A stretch of 64,000 nucleotides of DNA from Amphiura filiformis (GCF_039555335.1 NC_092628.1:100893893-100957892), one strand, 5' to 3'; positions 11,480 through 22,319 are shown, numbered from the stretch's first letter. Translations and numbers: made by a program. Notes: generated from the letters alone by a model not told the origin.

Positions 11480-13152
11480 GTTTATTTCTCAAGGCAAGTC
11501 TACTGTCTGAATAAACCAATTCGGATATCCCATGATGAGACAACAAAAAATCATGCACGGGTAAATACCTGTTAATGTGACATTCTGATTTTATGTATGC
11601 TACATAATAGTTTGTGTAACTGCTCCTCCGAACATAATGCCGAACAATGATTACGAGCGTAAATAGGCCAATTTGATCATACAATATCATTCTGTTTCGC
11701 TCGCTCTGTAGAGTAAAATAATGCTATCACCATTTCAGCGTCGACCGCATGTAAAGTCTCAGCATCACCCGATAATGAGGGCCGAATGTGCCATGAAATG
11801 CGACAGGAAAACTGCTACGCACTTTTTCACGGTCTATCGCGTTACCGCGATTGCGAAGGCACGTAACGATCTATTGCGTATACGCGAAGGCACGCAACGC
11901 TGACGTGGTTGTTAGACACGGCACGATCGAATAATCGCCCCTCATGAATATGCGGGAATTCACAGCATATAATGCACGGGAACTTTGACTGTTGATACAT
12001 GGTCTGTAGTAGTCTCCGGTCGACTGCTTGCGTGTGTATACTCCGAATTCTTCGCAGCGCACGCCGTCAATTTTTCTCGAATTTCTAGTTTTTGTATGAT
12101 GGTAATGCCCAAATGAAAGACTTTAAAGCCTGAAGTGCTCTAATTACAGTAAAATGTATGTTCTTATAGATCTCCGGTTTTATTCGGAGTGATGGCTAAT
12201 ACGTCTCGTGCATGTGAACTGCCGTGCATGTGTATCATTGAATCAGTGACGTATAAACTGTGTGCATATCGCTCTTCGTCTTACGTCTTACCAAACGTCC
12301 CAGCTGCGTGAAGCTACGCTCAATAAGAATACATGTATCGGCTATCTAATATACGCATTGTAAATTGTGGCTCGAAATTAAAAGGGTACAATGAGACAAT
12401 GTGATCAGTACAAATTAACATTTAATATGCAAATCACATATTATTCTTTTAATCAAATTGCTTTGTTCCCTTGTTCGGGTTATAGCAAATCTATAGCTGT
12501 TCAGTTTTTTTTAACAATTTTGACGATATTAATGGTGTTCTGCGTTAGCACATCACTCGGATAATCCCTTTAAGTTAATAAGATAGGTCTAATTTTGACA
12601 GATCAACGGAAGCAATTTGCCCATGACCTGCCGGTGTATCGGACACGGTTCTTGCAACACATCCCTGTTTAACTGTGAGAAAATAACCACGTGTACAATT
12701 AATTTTAGGTCTGATTTAATCATATCTTCTATATGTTTATAACATGTTTTGACGAAGATTGAATGAATTATGCAAAATAATTAGCAGAAAGTTTTTCACT
12801 GATTTATTTCATATATTTTAGTGTCAATTTTATCGGGTTATGTTATCAGAAAATAATAACCACCTGATCAATATTATCATTCAGAAACATAGTATTACAT
12901 GCATCCAGTATGATAGTAGTGAAAAAATGCTCATGTGCTCAAATTAATTTGAAGAAAATATAGGTCATTGTCAAATAAAAACTGTGGTGTGGGTGGGTGT
13001 TTTGCTTTGTTTAGCTTGCACTCCCGCCCCTTCGAGGCTCGTGCATTAGACGCATCAACATCTCAGTACGCGTGCATCATTTTGTAATTTCACTCCCAAC
13101 AAGTGATACGCGTTTATGAACCAATAATTATCCATGTATCCCATGTATTCGT
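11480..13152. other. upstream region of the cytokine gene
   Basis: No gene is recognised. This region should contain the promoter, and possibly a short first exon, of the gene starting at 13153. A CpG-containing stretch with repeated 'gcgaaggcacg(t/c)aacg' occurs at 11855-11900. I could not place a convincing TATA box or transcription start. Confidence 0.4.
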
Positions 13153-13350
13153 ATGATGTATGTCTATGTTATCATCGTCCCACTTTTTATCCTAATTCCA
13201 GCTGCCTTACTATGTTGCTTTCGAAGTGGTATGTGTCGACCATTGTCACGGAGATCTGTCAATGAAGGTGGACAACGTAACATCACCATGAATATGCTAG
13301 TTCATACTTATAATTTAATAACCAAGCAAAGGAGTTTACTAACAACTTAC
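13153..13350 (+). CDS. cytokine exon 1: signal peptide and helix A
   Basis: Residues 1-66. Two adjacent ATGs (13153, 13156) precede the hydrophobic core. The exon ends TTAC|gtaagt, a near-consensus donor, right after Thr-Thr-Tyr. A pyrimidine-rich stretch followed by CCAG at 13198-13201 could act as a splice acceptor. If a short upstream exon exists, as in LIF and IL-6, exon 1 could instead begin at 13202 with a phase-1 border. The in-frame signal peptide makes 13153 the simpler start. Confidence 0.68.
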
Positions 13351-16300
13351 GTAAGTTTTGTTTTAATGTCATCATGTATTCGTAACGTAAAGCACAGTGT
13401 CGATTTTCATCATCAAAATTAATATATAATTGAAAAATAACACTTTGATGCTTTGCAAAAGTTCATTAACTACAAATAATGTACTTTGAAAACTTGCTTG
13501 ATTGATTGTTGTTAATAAGTTATGCACGTTTACAAAAGTATTCGTCTTCTATACACTCACTATAAAATGATCAATGCAATTTTTGCCAAAGCTCACCACC
13601 ATTCGCAAGATGCTCTGAACTACCAAATCGCAACAGTTTCAAATAGTTGCTAACCTTAATTCAACTCTACTTTGGTAGTGAAGAAATAAAGTAAAATACA
13701 ATAAAAAGGTTCAAATAAAGGTAGACTACAATGCTGGCCAAAATGTGTTGGGACACTTATGAAAAACGTACACTTTGGAAGGCCTTATTTTCGTAATTTG
13801 TAACGTGATGTAATGGGTGGGTTTTTTTTGGTGTCAAGCCTATACATTTTCCTAACACCCCAATCCCCCCCCCCCTTTCCCACCAATCAATGTTGGGTGC
13901 CACTAGGCGCTAGTGACCAAAAAAGTAGGATTCACCGGGGGAGTGGGGGGGGGGGGCTTATTTAGATAACCCTCTCAAAACCGTCCCAACACTTATGGCC
14001 AACATTGTAGATAGGTTTGGACCTCTCACCCATCAAAACGGTTACGGGGGTAAGTGGTACAGGTAATCAAACAAAATAGTCATTTGACTAATTTACAAAA
14101 TTCACAGATTTGGCACAAGTCTAGGCATCCAAAATATTGAGTATTATAGGCTGAGGACGTACTAATAATTTTAATATTTTAATTGCTATAAAAGACTTTA
14201 GAAAAAAGTGTTTTACAAAAATTAGAATCCACAACCTGAAATTAATCTTTGTACACTCTAAAATAAAGTAAGTTATATAAACAGAGGAAGAGGCTTACGC
14301 ATCATACACTGGAACATGGAAACATTCAAACATTACAACTAGCGCACGAGATCAAATTAATGATGCTTAATCGTTATTCTTAATATATCAATATACAGGG
14401 AAAGAAGAATTACGCATCGCACACTAGCACATTTAAACATGAATTTACAAATGGAAACAATACTTGTTTGTACTGTTCACCCTTGACTGCTCATATCCAT
14501 AAGTACCAGACTTGAGTCCTGTTTATCAGGGACAGTCTGTGTAGCTCAGTGGTTAGAGCGCTCGCCCGACAAGCGAGAGGTCTGGCATTCAAGTCCCCGC
14601 ACAGGCAGGTATGTCCGGAGTTTTTTCTCTGGTATATCTGCCTATGCATGTTATGTTTCCATTTGTAAATTCATGTTTAAATGTGCTAGTGTGCGATGCG
14701 TAATTCTTCATTCCCCTGTATAAGTTATATACTGAAATATTTACCCATGCTGTCCATATTTCCTTGTTTAACATTGTTCTCTCACACTAAAAACTGTTGA
14801 GGACAACAGTTTTTAACGCATTCACGGCCATAATTAAAATTTGCATTTTTCAATGTCTTCAATTTTGAACACCCGTGTTAAAGAAATGAACACTGACAGA
14901 ACACATTTTGCACACCTTTTTTGTAACAGTTTGGGAACACTATTTGATCTAGAACGTTCCAGAACACATAGATTAGACATGTTGGACGAGTGAATCAGCG
15001 TATGGAAGCAAGTAATGGCATGCCTTCAATTGAAAGTAATACTATCATTTTTCGGATGGGTTGATTCACTGTGGTTTTCCGGTACATATAAATTTGGTAA
15101 TAAGGATGCAATGATTATGATGGAATGGGCATCCCCCGAGACTCAGTGTATTGTTTTTCAAATATAAAAAAAGCGAGCGCCAATTGCGAATTGTGAACGC
15201 TGCGTTGGTGTACGCAAAAAGGTTTACCTATCAAAAAGAAAATATTTTAAATATTAATCAGTAATATGGTAGTGGTAAAAAACCGAGAACTGTTTCAAGC
15301 TAAATACATGAACATATAAAATAAACTTTTGTGTTTTGTTACAGAGTACTGATTTAATGCGGAATAGTAACGGACAATATGCCCGACAAATACAACGCTG
15401 CCAGGTGCCTGGTGTTCATACACCCAATTTCCATTTCAACCACCTATCATTTTGGATACATATGGTAAGTACAAGTTCACAATAATAAAACGGTTTTTGA
15501 ATGGGATGCGCCCCAAAATATCAGACGACACCTCTATAATATGCTGTCAACTTAACCTATTACTGAGACAAATAAAATATGATACAAATTATATAATTCT
15601 AAAAGCATGATGAACATGATGAAAATCTACAATGAGCGAATTTGCTTTAGGTAAAGGTACCGGAAGAATAAACTGTATGTGCATGTATACAACGGGGAAT
15701 CCCCGCGACCTTCAGGAAAGACGTTGAACTTTCATGCAAGCATCAGGGCAGAAGTAGTCCACTTGCTCATTGTACTCTTGCTATTAGTACACTTAAGCAT
15801 AAAACTCTGATTTGTATTCTCTCTTATGTACAATTGATAAATTTTCACATCTGATCTTTTCAGTCACCGTACTCCCTCTGTTTGTTAGCTTCCCAATAAT
15901 TTTTTACTCGGGTTTTCGCGATCAATAAGAACTGGTAGATTCCAAAATCAGAGTTGTTCAGTATTGAAGTGAGCCAGTATAATTATGCGCATGTATGTTA
16001 CTATCATGTCTGTCATTTGCGTGTTTAATAAGCATAAATAATGCTTGTTTGAATGAATTTGAAAAACAAAGATTGTCTCTTTGTTTTTAACCCTTTTACC
16101 AATTTGTTTTGTTTTATTTTCCATCCAGCCTGTTCAGGACAAAATGGTATCCCATCTAGAGGTTCTGCAAGGATTTCGTTCACTAATAAGTGCCACCAAC
16201 CTTGATAATGAAGTACTGCATATAACAGGATTCGACAACCAAGCTCAGCATGTTGTAGCCGGCATTGACCATGTAATCGATTATATAAATCAATTGGTGA

Positions 16301-16522
16301 GTATTTCTTAACATACTTAAACGGTTGGTCTTATTCCTGGAATTGTGAAAAATTTTGGGCCTCATAACTGCCAAATTGTTGGTCTAAAGTATATAAAAGT
16401 ATAGATATTTAGAATGGCAAAGACTTTTTTCGCGTAAAAATGTTTATTATTTAAATAAATTTTAACGTTTTTTTATGATTTTCTTTGTTAAAGCTGGTCA
16501 CAATTAAAAAAATATATATATA

Positions 16523-16585
<63 letters not shown>

Positions 16586-18032
16586 AAAAATAAAAAAATA
16601 AATAAAGGGTCCTAGATATTTATATCTAGTTTTCATTTATTGATTTTTTACTTTTTTCTTGTTTGAACATTTTAAACCAAATTTGACCTCACAGATGGAT
16701 GCATCAAGTCTTTGCCAAATATGTATACTTTTCTATACTTTAGACCAACAATTTAGCAGTTTTGAGGCCCAAAGGTTTCCATAATTCCAGGGATAAGACC
16801 ACCCTTAAGGTGAGGCATTTTCTGGAAACTAGAAAATACTCTTAGCATAATTTTAAACAGATTAAATGTGCAAAGCAAAATACACTGATCAATATCCTTC
16901 TTGTTTGAAGCAAATCGGACATGCGGTTTTCATACATCGATTTATATTTGTTTTGTTTTTATGTTTGTATCAATAATAAATATACGGTAGTTGATGTGCT
17001 AAAATGACTGAAAAAGCTTATTTATACTTTTGACAGTATTAAGCTAAATCACTGCATAAACGAAATTTTTCGAAATGTAAAAATGTAAACAGATATGTAT
17101 AATAGCCCTATTTGTTTTACACAATGTGGACCAATTTATAGCGTCACACGTCATTGCGTTCAGTCACAATGGTTAATTATGCAAGAAAGGAGGCCGTTTT
17201 AAAAGTTGCACCTGAGTCCATAGCAGTCAGGTTTTCTTTAACAAACACATGAATAGACCTGGCCTACTGTATTGTTTGAGAGTTGACTCCTATGGACTCA
17301 GAGTCAGATGCAACTTTTAACACTGTTTAAAACGGTCTCTGTTTTACATAATGAACCATTGTGACTGAACGCAATGTCGTGTGACGCTATAGTTTGGTCC
17401 ATTATGTGTAAAACAAATACGGCTACCCATACCTTTTTACACGTTTGCATTTTGTCAAATGTTTTTCAATTTATTTTAAAAAGTATTTAGGGGGGACTTA
17501 TAAGTTGTGGACCCTATATTAAGATCGACGGTGTCAAAAGCTACAGAGAGGTCTAGCATATAAAGGAGGACAGCCTTCGCATCGTCAAGGGCACGAGAAA
17601 AATCATTGTGCACACATTGCAAGAAGCAATGACCGCCATCATAATATGTTGGATAATATAGTGAAACTTTGCGAAGAAAACAATGATCAGTTTTCATCAA
17701 ACATGGCATGTATAAAAAAAATATGTTTGGGAGAGATATCATCGAGTTTGTTCCAGCACCAAATATTGCTAATACTTACATCTAACAAGTCTTCCTTATT
17801 GTTTTCATCTCCTCTTCAGATTGCCTTGGAGAATCTAAACGGAATCTCTAGAATTCATCCGCATGAAGAATGTAACCACACCGACGGTAGCTTGTCGCGT
17901 CTTGACGAGATACTTTATATTTTACAACAATTTAACACATATGCAACGGGTCCTCTAAGCGCTATATACCTAAATAACGGGTTTGAAATTGAATTAGAAA
18001 TAGACACGGATCATCACATTTTGGTGAATTAA
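13153..18032 (+). CDS. putative long-chain four-helix cytokine, IL-6/LIF/CNTF-like (4 exons)
   Basis: Joining 13153-13350, 15345-15464, 16129-16296 and 17820-18032 gives 232 residues with every intron in phase 0. The first ~22 residues are a hydrophobic signal segment (VIIVPLFILIPAALL), so the product should be secreted. Predicted helices by inspection: A about 43-66 (MLVHTYNLI...RSLLTTY), B about 107-130 (DKMVSHLEVLQGF), C about 141-170 (AQHVVAGIDHVIDYINQL), D about 186-206 (LSRLDEILYILQQF). Helix D resembles the CNTF/CLCF1 D helix in spacing. Cys28, Cys85 and Cys180 could remain in the mature chain. N-glycosylation sequons are at Asn43 and Asn181. Known family members act through gp130-type receptors and JAK-STAT. 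The length (~205 mature residues) and exon plan fit IL-6, G-CSF and LIF relatives. Sequence identity is low, so the family call is inference; a different helical cytokine branch is possible. Confidence 0.72.
13729..14007. mobile_element. Tc1/mariner-like MITE in cytokine intron 1
   Basis: Ends CAATGCTGGCCAAAATGTGT and the complement of ACACTTATGGCCAACATTG form 27-bp inverted repeats with a few mismatches, each bordered by TA (13727-13728 and 14008-14009). The interior has C- and G-runs and no open frame. It is in the + strand intron 13351-15344. Confidence 0.7.
14392..14722. mobile_element. foldback element carrying a tRNA-like core, intron 1
   Basis: About 70 bp at 14392-14460 (tatacaggg, aattacgcatcgcacactag, atgaatttacaaatggaaac) is repeated almost exactly in inverse at 14652-14722. 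A related but diverged direct copy sits at 14281-14340. Between the arms is the tRNA-like sequence at 14535-14607. Confidence 0.7.
14535..14607 (+). tRNA. tRNA-like sequence (pseudo-tRNA or SINE head), anticodon-position GAC
   Basis: Acceptor GTCTGTG pairs with CACAGGC (one G-U), the D-arm tagctcagtggttagagc is a good A box, and the anticodon stem CTCGC/GCGAG is perfect. The T-stem fails at two of five pairs, residue 33 is C instead of U, and the anticodon would be GAC (Val), which eukaryotic nuclear tRNA sets normally lack. I therefore read it as a tRNA-derived element, not a functional gene. Confidence 0.5.
15345..15464 (+). CDS. cytokine exon 2: A-B loop
   Basis: 120 nt encoding residues 67-106, bordered by tttgttACAG at the 5' side and TATG|gtaagt at the 3' side, open in phase 0. 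It is polar, with one Cys (QRCQVPG) and a Trp near the end (LSFWIHM). A separate ~40-codon exon for the A-B loop is the arrangement in IL-6, G-CSF and EPO-type genes (family knowledge). Confidence 0.7.
16129..16296 (+). CDS. cytokine exon 3: helix B and start of helix C
   Basis: 168 nt, residues 107-162, between ttttccatccAG and CAATTG|gtgagt; phase 0 on both sides. The heptad-like spacing of Leu/Val/Ile in DKMVSHLEVLQGFRSLI and in HVVAGIDHVIDYINQL fits two amphipathic helices. Confidence 0.72.
16316..16809. mobile_element. palindromic MITE with (TAAA)n loop, cytokine intron 3
   Basis: Arms of about 110 bp (ggtcttattcctggaatt, ttttgggcctcataactgcc, aaattgttggtctaaagtat, ggcaaagact) at 16316-16425 recur in inverse at 16708-16809. 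The loop holds a (TAAA)n run at about 16520-16605, whose reading frame gives only a Tyr/Ile/Leu repeat. Confidence 0.7.
17065..17517. mobile_element. palindromic MITE, copy 1 of a ~510-bp family, cytokine intron 3
   Basis: Foldback element related to 24949-25459. Shared blocks include atagccctatttgttttaca, tggaccaatttatagcgtca, cattgcgttcagtcacaatg, gcacctgagtccatagcagt and their inverses. The left tip is lost here; the right tip (ttataagttgtggaccct) is present. Confidence 0.7.
17518..17640 (-). pseudogene. LINE reverse transcriptase fragment, motif A region
   Basis: Read on the minus strand the segment gives VHNDFSRALDDAKAVLL followed by LDLSVAFDTVDL. This is the LDLSxAFDTV motif A of LINE reverse transcriptases, with the catalytic Asp. 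Only about 40 codons remain, directly beside the palindromic element ending at 17517, inside intron 3 of the cytokine gene and antisense to it. No start, palm motif C (YxDD) or 3' end is present. Confidence 0.7.
17820..18032 (+). CDS. cytokine exon 4: end of helix C, C-D loop, helix D
   Basis: 213 nt including TAA, residues 163-232, after tctcctcttcAG. It holds the C-D loop with Cys180 and the Asn181-His-Thr sequon, then LDEILYILQQFNTY as helix D and an acidic tail (ELEIDTD). The first canonical AATAAA on this strand that I find downstream is at 20343; an ATTAAA occurs near 19163, so the 3' end is not fixed. Confidence 0.72.
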   Translation: MALENLNGISRIHPHEECNHTDGSLSRLDEILYILQQFNTYATGPLSAIYLNNGFEIELEIDTDHHILVN

Positions 18033-18088
18033 TCCAGCGTTAATCATGACAGTACTGAATTATGTACTCGAGGAACAATAGGTGTATT

Positions 18089-18184
18089 CAAGCCCGTTAT
18101 CGTATGCAATAACCAAAATGTTCATCATGTCTAATCCAAGCCCGTTATCGTATGCAATAACCAAAATGTTCATCATGTCTAATC
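18089..18184. repeat. 48-bp tandem duplication
   Basis: Two consecutive copies of a 48-bp unit beginning caagcccgttatcgtatgca and ending tcatcatgtctaatc lie about 55 bp after the cytokine stop codon, so probably in the 3' UTR. I see no difference between the copies, which suggests a recent duplication. Confidence 0.85.
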
Positions 18185-19748
18185 CAATATCTATTCTTCT
18201 TGTTGCACTTCATATTATTTTGCTCTTTTTGTGAAACAAATTTCTAATTTATTTATAACATACCAAAGTTGTATTTTGTAAAACTAACCATGCCACGTCA
18301 GACAAGGAATACTACACGGTAGTTCTGGTTTGGGTTATAAAGGTTTACATGGGTAAGGTGCATGCGCGGGGCAATATTGCATAATGCATGCAATTACTTT
18401 TGAAGTTTGCAACTCATTTGAAGTGCAATTTTCTTTATAAATAATATATTTTGTATTCCATTCTGTGACAAATTTGTTTTCGAAAGAAAAGTAAAATGTT
18501 AACTTATATTTGTTGTTTTAAACTAGTTTTATTTACTAATTGATGGATAGTATAGTATAGAGAAATACCGTAAATATTCGACTAATGGCGCATATGGGCT
18601 CCCTTGACATAACAGAACTGAAATTTTACCCACAAACTAAATTCTCCCGTAAAAACCAAACCAGCAAATGAGGGCACATACCACATACTTTAAGTCTTGT
18701 TGGGATTTTCAGAGGAGGTAGCGCCCTATTTGTTCGTGAAATTTACTTGAAGGGAATGGAGCTCACGTGTGCCATAAAGGCGAATCTTTACAGACTAGCA
18801 GACTATACACATGATGCAGATTTGCAGACAATTTTGGACCATCTTTGGTGCCGGGTGTCTGTGTAATGACTAATGTAGTGGTTTAATGTATATGCCACAA
18901 TTGTACTTTGTAAAGTTAACCATATATGGCTCGTACAACAAAGAATTTACTTTGTAAAGTTAACCATATATGCCTCGTAACACAAAGAATATTACACAGT
19001 GGTCCCCGGGATAGTGGTTCCGTAATATCTTGTCTGTCAATGCTTTGGGCTAAATGTTTGCATTGCTAGATGGAGAGGCATACGCTGGGCAATGGTGATT
19101 CAGAGATTCTCAGACAGCTTATGTTGCCAATCCCTTACACCCTAAAATTCAAATCAATATGCATTAAAAAAAATTAGATGTTAATGTGCATTTATTTATA
19201 TATCGCGTGATTGAAACTTTGGAAACCCATGGTTAACTATATAGCAATGGACGCAGCTACGGGATAACAATTTACACCAACAGAACGAGTTATGTAGTTT
19301 ATTTTATGAAATCGGCATAAGATAACTTGAGCTGTTTTATGTAAATTCTGAATTATTTGTGTTGAATTGACCGTATTGCTGATATATTTATTTTCATTAG
19401 ACACGATTACTCATTGACCCTTTAAGTTTGTCCTGGGAAAATCTATCATACGGAAGTACAGGATTGAATAAGGTCTTTCTCTGATGTTAAACACCGAAGG
19501 TGCCTTCCTGCCAAAAATATCAATAGATTTGAAAGCCTGAAATGTTGGATGATTTCTTTTTGATTTGAGAAGAAAGATAAGTAGATAAAGTAGTTGTTTG
19601 CATTGACCGTATTTATATTCCAAAGTGTACTTAATTATAGCATGTTATTTATTATATATATATATGTAATATATTTATCTTTCGTATTATTGTACAAATG
19701 TGTTTAATTTATTCACATGCATGATATTCTGTTTTTTAACTCCTGAGC

Positions 19749-19934
19749 ACTACCTGCCGATCTAACATTGCCTCTGATTGGTCAATTACATGATATTTTC
19801 ATTTTACCAATCACCAATCAGAATGGAGTTTTGCAAATAATTCACCCCAATTGGTTTGGTGAAATTATTCTAACAATGTTGTTGATTGGTCCAATTGATA
19901 ATGAAAACTCCTTTTTAACCAATAGACAGGTAGT
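19749..19934. mobile_element. small CCAAT-rich palindromic element
   Basis: Ends ACTACCTG and CAGGTAGT are inverted. Inside, ATTGG/CCAAT occurs at least six times in both orientations, and the centre (ttcaccccaattggtttggtgaa) is itself palindromic. MITE-like, no coding capacity. Confidence 0.45.
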
Positions 19935-20360
19935 TCTTATGGGGTTTTAGATGTTAGCTTAATGTAGATAGATGAATTTAAATTATTGACTGGAAGTGAT
20001 TTTCTTTACTTCTTGAATTACAATACAAGTATGGCGAAAGAGAGAGGGGACTAGAAAGAGCTTTGGCAAAGCTATGTAATGTTACAACTTTATTTAGTAG
20101 CATGTGTTTTTTCTTCTAATTTATTTATGTATAACATGTATAATGTATTCAAATCATATTATGACCTACCTAAGCATGTGATCAGACAAAGAGAGAAGCA
20201 TATGTCAGTACTAACATGAGAATTGTATTATTTGAAAAATTGTATTATTTAAATCAAAATGAAATTGAGTATGTATATTATCAAAAGGATTTGTGTTTGA
20301 TTACAATTTGCTTTTACGGACCAATTTTGTTTTTATGTCTGAAATAAAACACTAACATAA

Positions 20361-20752
20361 ACACCCCTCAATGTACTCCATCCAACACATCCACATCTAC
20401 CACATTATCTCATAAACACCCCTCAATGCACACACCCCTACACACCCCACATCTACCACATTATCTCATAAACACCCCTCAATGCACCCCACCCTACACA
20501 CCCCCACATCTACCACATTATTTCATAGACACCCCTCAATGCACCCCACCCTACACACCCCCACATCTACCACATTATCTCATAAACACCCCTCAATGCA
20601 CACACCCCTACACACACCCCCACATCTACCACATTATCTCATAAACACCCCTCAATGCACACACCCCTACACACCCCACATCTACCACATTATCTCATAA
20701 ACACCCCTCAATGCACACACCCCTACACACCCCCACATCCACCACATTATCT
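20361..20752. repeat. 56-bp minisatellite, ~7 copies
   Basis: Unit aaacacccctcaatgcacac... catctaccacattatctcat repeats with 1-2 bp length variation. The first copy is the most diverged. It is followed by CA/CCCC-rich simple sequence to about 20880. The Thr/Pro/His-rich frames across it are repeat artefacts. Confidence 0.9.
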
Positions 20753-20889
20753 CTTACACATGCGCATGCCCCACAACCGTACCCTCTCGCTCGCAAACAA
20801 GTCACACCGCACACCACACACCCCCCCTTACACCACACCCCACACCCCCTCTTACACCACACCCCACATCCCTACCTACACACCATAAT

Positions 20890-21337
20890 TACAGAAAGTA
20901 CTAGATTCGATTCCAAATTCAAACGCAAAAACAAATTAATTCATGCACAGTGCACACGATGACGTTTAAACTACACTAAAGACAATAACCACAATCATGC
21001 AACGTATTTTATCATTCTGCACTGTTAATTTAATATATTTTGTAATATTGTAGTAAACTAAATAAAATAAGTTAAAGAATTAAATATAATTTATGTGACA
21101 CTTTGAAATGCTCTTTTTGGGGATTTGTTATGAATATACTAAATTTATTTGATTTTTGGTTAGTAAGCGAAATAGCAGAATGTATATAATTATTTATTTT
21201 TACCAAATGTGTCAAAATATATTGTAATTTTAGAATTTTTAGAGTGTTTTTACAAACAAAAATGTTCAATATTGATAAAATGAGTGATTTTTGTCACGTT
21301 TGATTTATGCTTATATTTTTAATTATTATTTCAACTA
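20890..21337. other. no recognisable feature
   Basis: AT-rich spacer without supportable features. Confidence 0.4.
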
Positions 21338-21773
21338 CAGGGTGTCCCTGAAAGAACTGTATTGTCGGAAACTGATTTGTATGGTTATTTCAGTGCATAA
21401 ACCAAACTTAACTAAATCACCGATGTGGTTAAAAACATACTTTTTGAATTTTGACAATTGACCACTCCGTTTTTGAAATAAAAGAATTTTACGAAACTAC
21501 CTCATTTTTAATCCGTTCCACCGAGTCAAATATCTATCAATAAACAATCTAACAATAAACGCCTCATGCGCTGATTGCATAGTGATTAGCACTCCGAATA
21601 CAGATCATTGATTGATATTTGAATCCGTGGAAAGTCAATTTTCAAAATTCAAGAAGTAATTCAAGAAATTCCCCATCCACCCATCCCAAGCTATTTAGTC
21701 ATGTTTAGTTGTAGCGTCAAAATACCCAAAACAATTAAGTATCCGACGATACAGGTCATTCATCAGGGATTGT
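21338..21773. mobile_element. palindromic MITE with CAGGGTGTCCCTGAAAGAAC end
   Basis: The left arm (gggtgtccctgaaagaactg, ttttgaattttgacaattga, aatccgttccaccgagtcaa) is mirrored at 21600-21773 (gaatccgtggaaagtcaatt, caaaattcaagaagtaat, cgacgatacag). Same family as the ends of 24645-26085. Confidence 0.6.
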
Positions 21774-22319
21774 ACTATATAACTAGATTATATATTTTGT
21801 CAAACCCCAGCGACCTGTCCTTTTCCATTTCTTTGGGGGGCTTAAAGGAAAGAAAAAAAGGAACAAAAATGAGTATGAGGACGACTGATTATGAAAAACC
21901 TTCCTAAATTGTCCGGATTCCAACGTTCAGTATTTTTGTTAGACTTGAGAGCACATCAGACATATCGAATTGCTACTGAATACGAGGAATTTTTTTAATT
22001 TTTTTTTTGTATTTAACATTTTTTTTAATCTAATAATATGTACTAAAGTGTATGTACTGTATCTGGAATTGTTAACTTTTATATTGAAGATATACATTTC
22101 TTCCCGTTCATCCTATCAGTTCATTAACTACATTAGTAAATATAAATATGGAAACCATCACAGTCTGTTGGCTTTACTTAAATAATAATTGCATATAAGA
22201 AAGTTGATTTAAAAAGTTTTAATTGTATGTAATGGTAACATTGAACACTGTACGCACTGTAAGGAGAGGTGAAAAACAAATGGTAACTAGAGGCAAATGA
22301 TGGTCACAGACCACAAACC
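21774..22319. other. no recognisable feature
   Basis: AT-rich sequence; no gene seen. Confidence 0.4.

Larger units (their letters stand above)
18033..20360. other. 3' flank of the cytokine gene
   Basis: No further gene is recognised. It contains an exact-looking 48-bp tandem duplication (18089-18136 and 18137-18184) close behind the stop codon. Three copies of a ~45-bp word (tttgtaaa(g/a)(t/c)taaccat) occur at 18270, 18910 and 18955. A CCAAT-rich palindrome lies at 19749-19934. The short minus-strand frame at 19411-19623 has no family resemblance. Confidence 0.5.

Noticed and set aside
14535..14607. A functional tRNA-Val
   Set aside because: The T-stem is broken, residue 33 is C, and the anticodon GAC is not normally used in animals; it is inside a foldback element.
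16451..16636. Tyr/Ile/Leu/Phe-rich hydrophobic frame resembling a membrane protein
   Set aside because: It is the (TAAA)n run in the loop of a palindromic element.
20426..20962. Thr/Pro/His-rich frames, and the idea of a CRISPR-like or telomeric array
   Set aside because: Simple 56-bp minisatellite without spacers; not TTAGGG.
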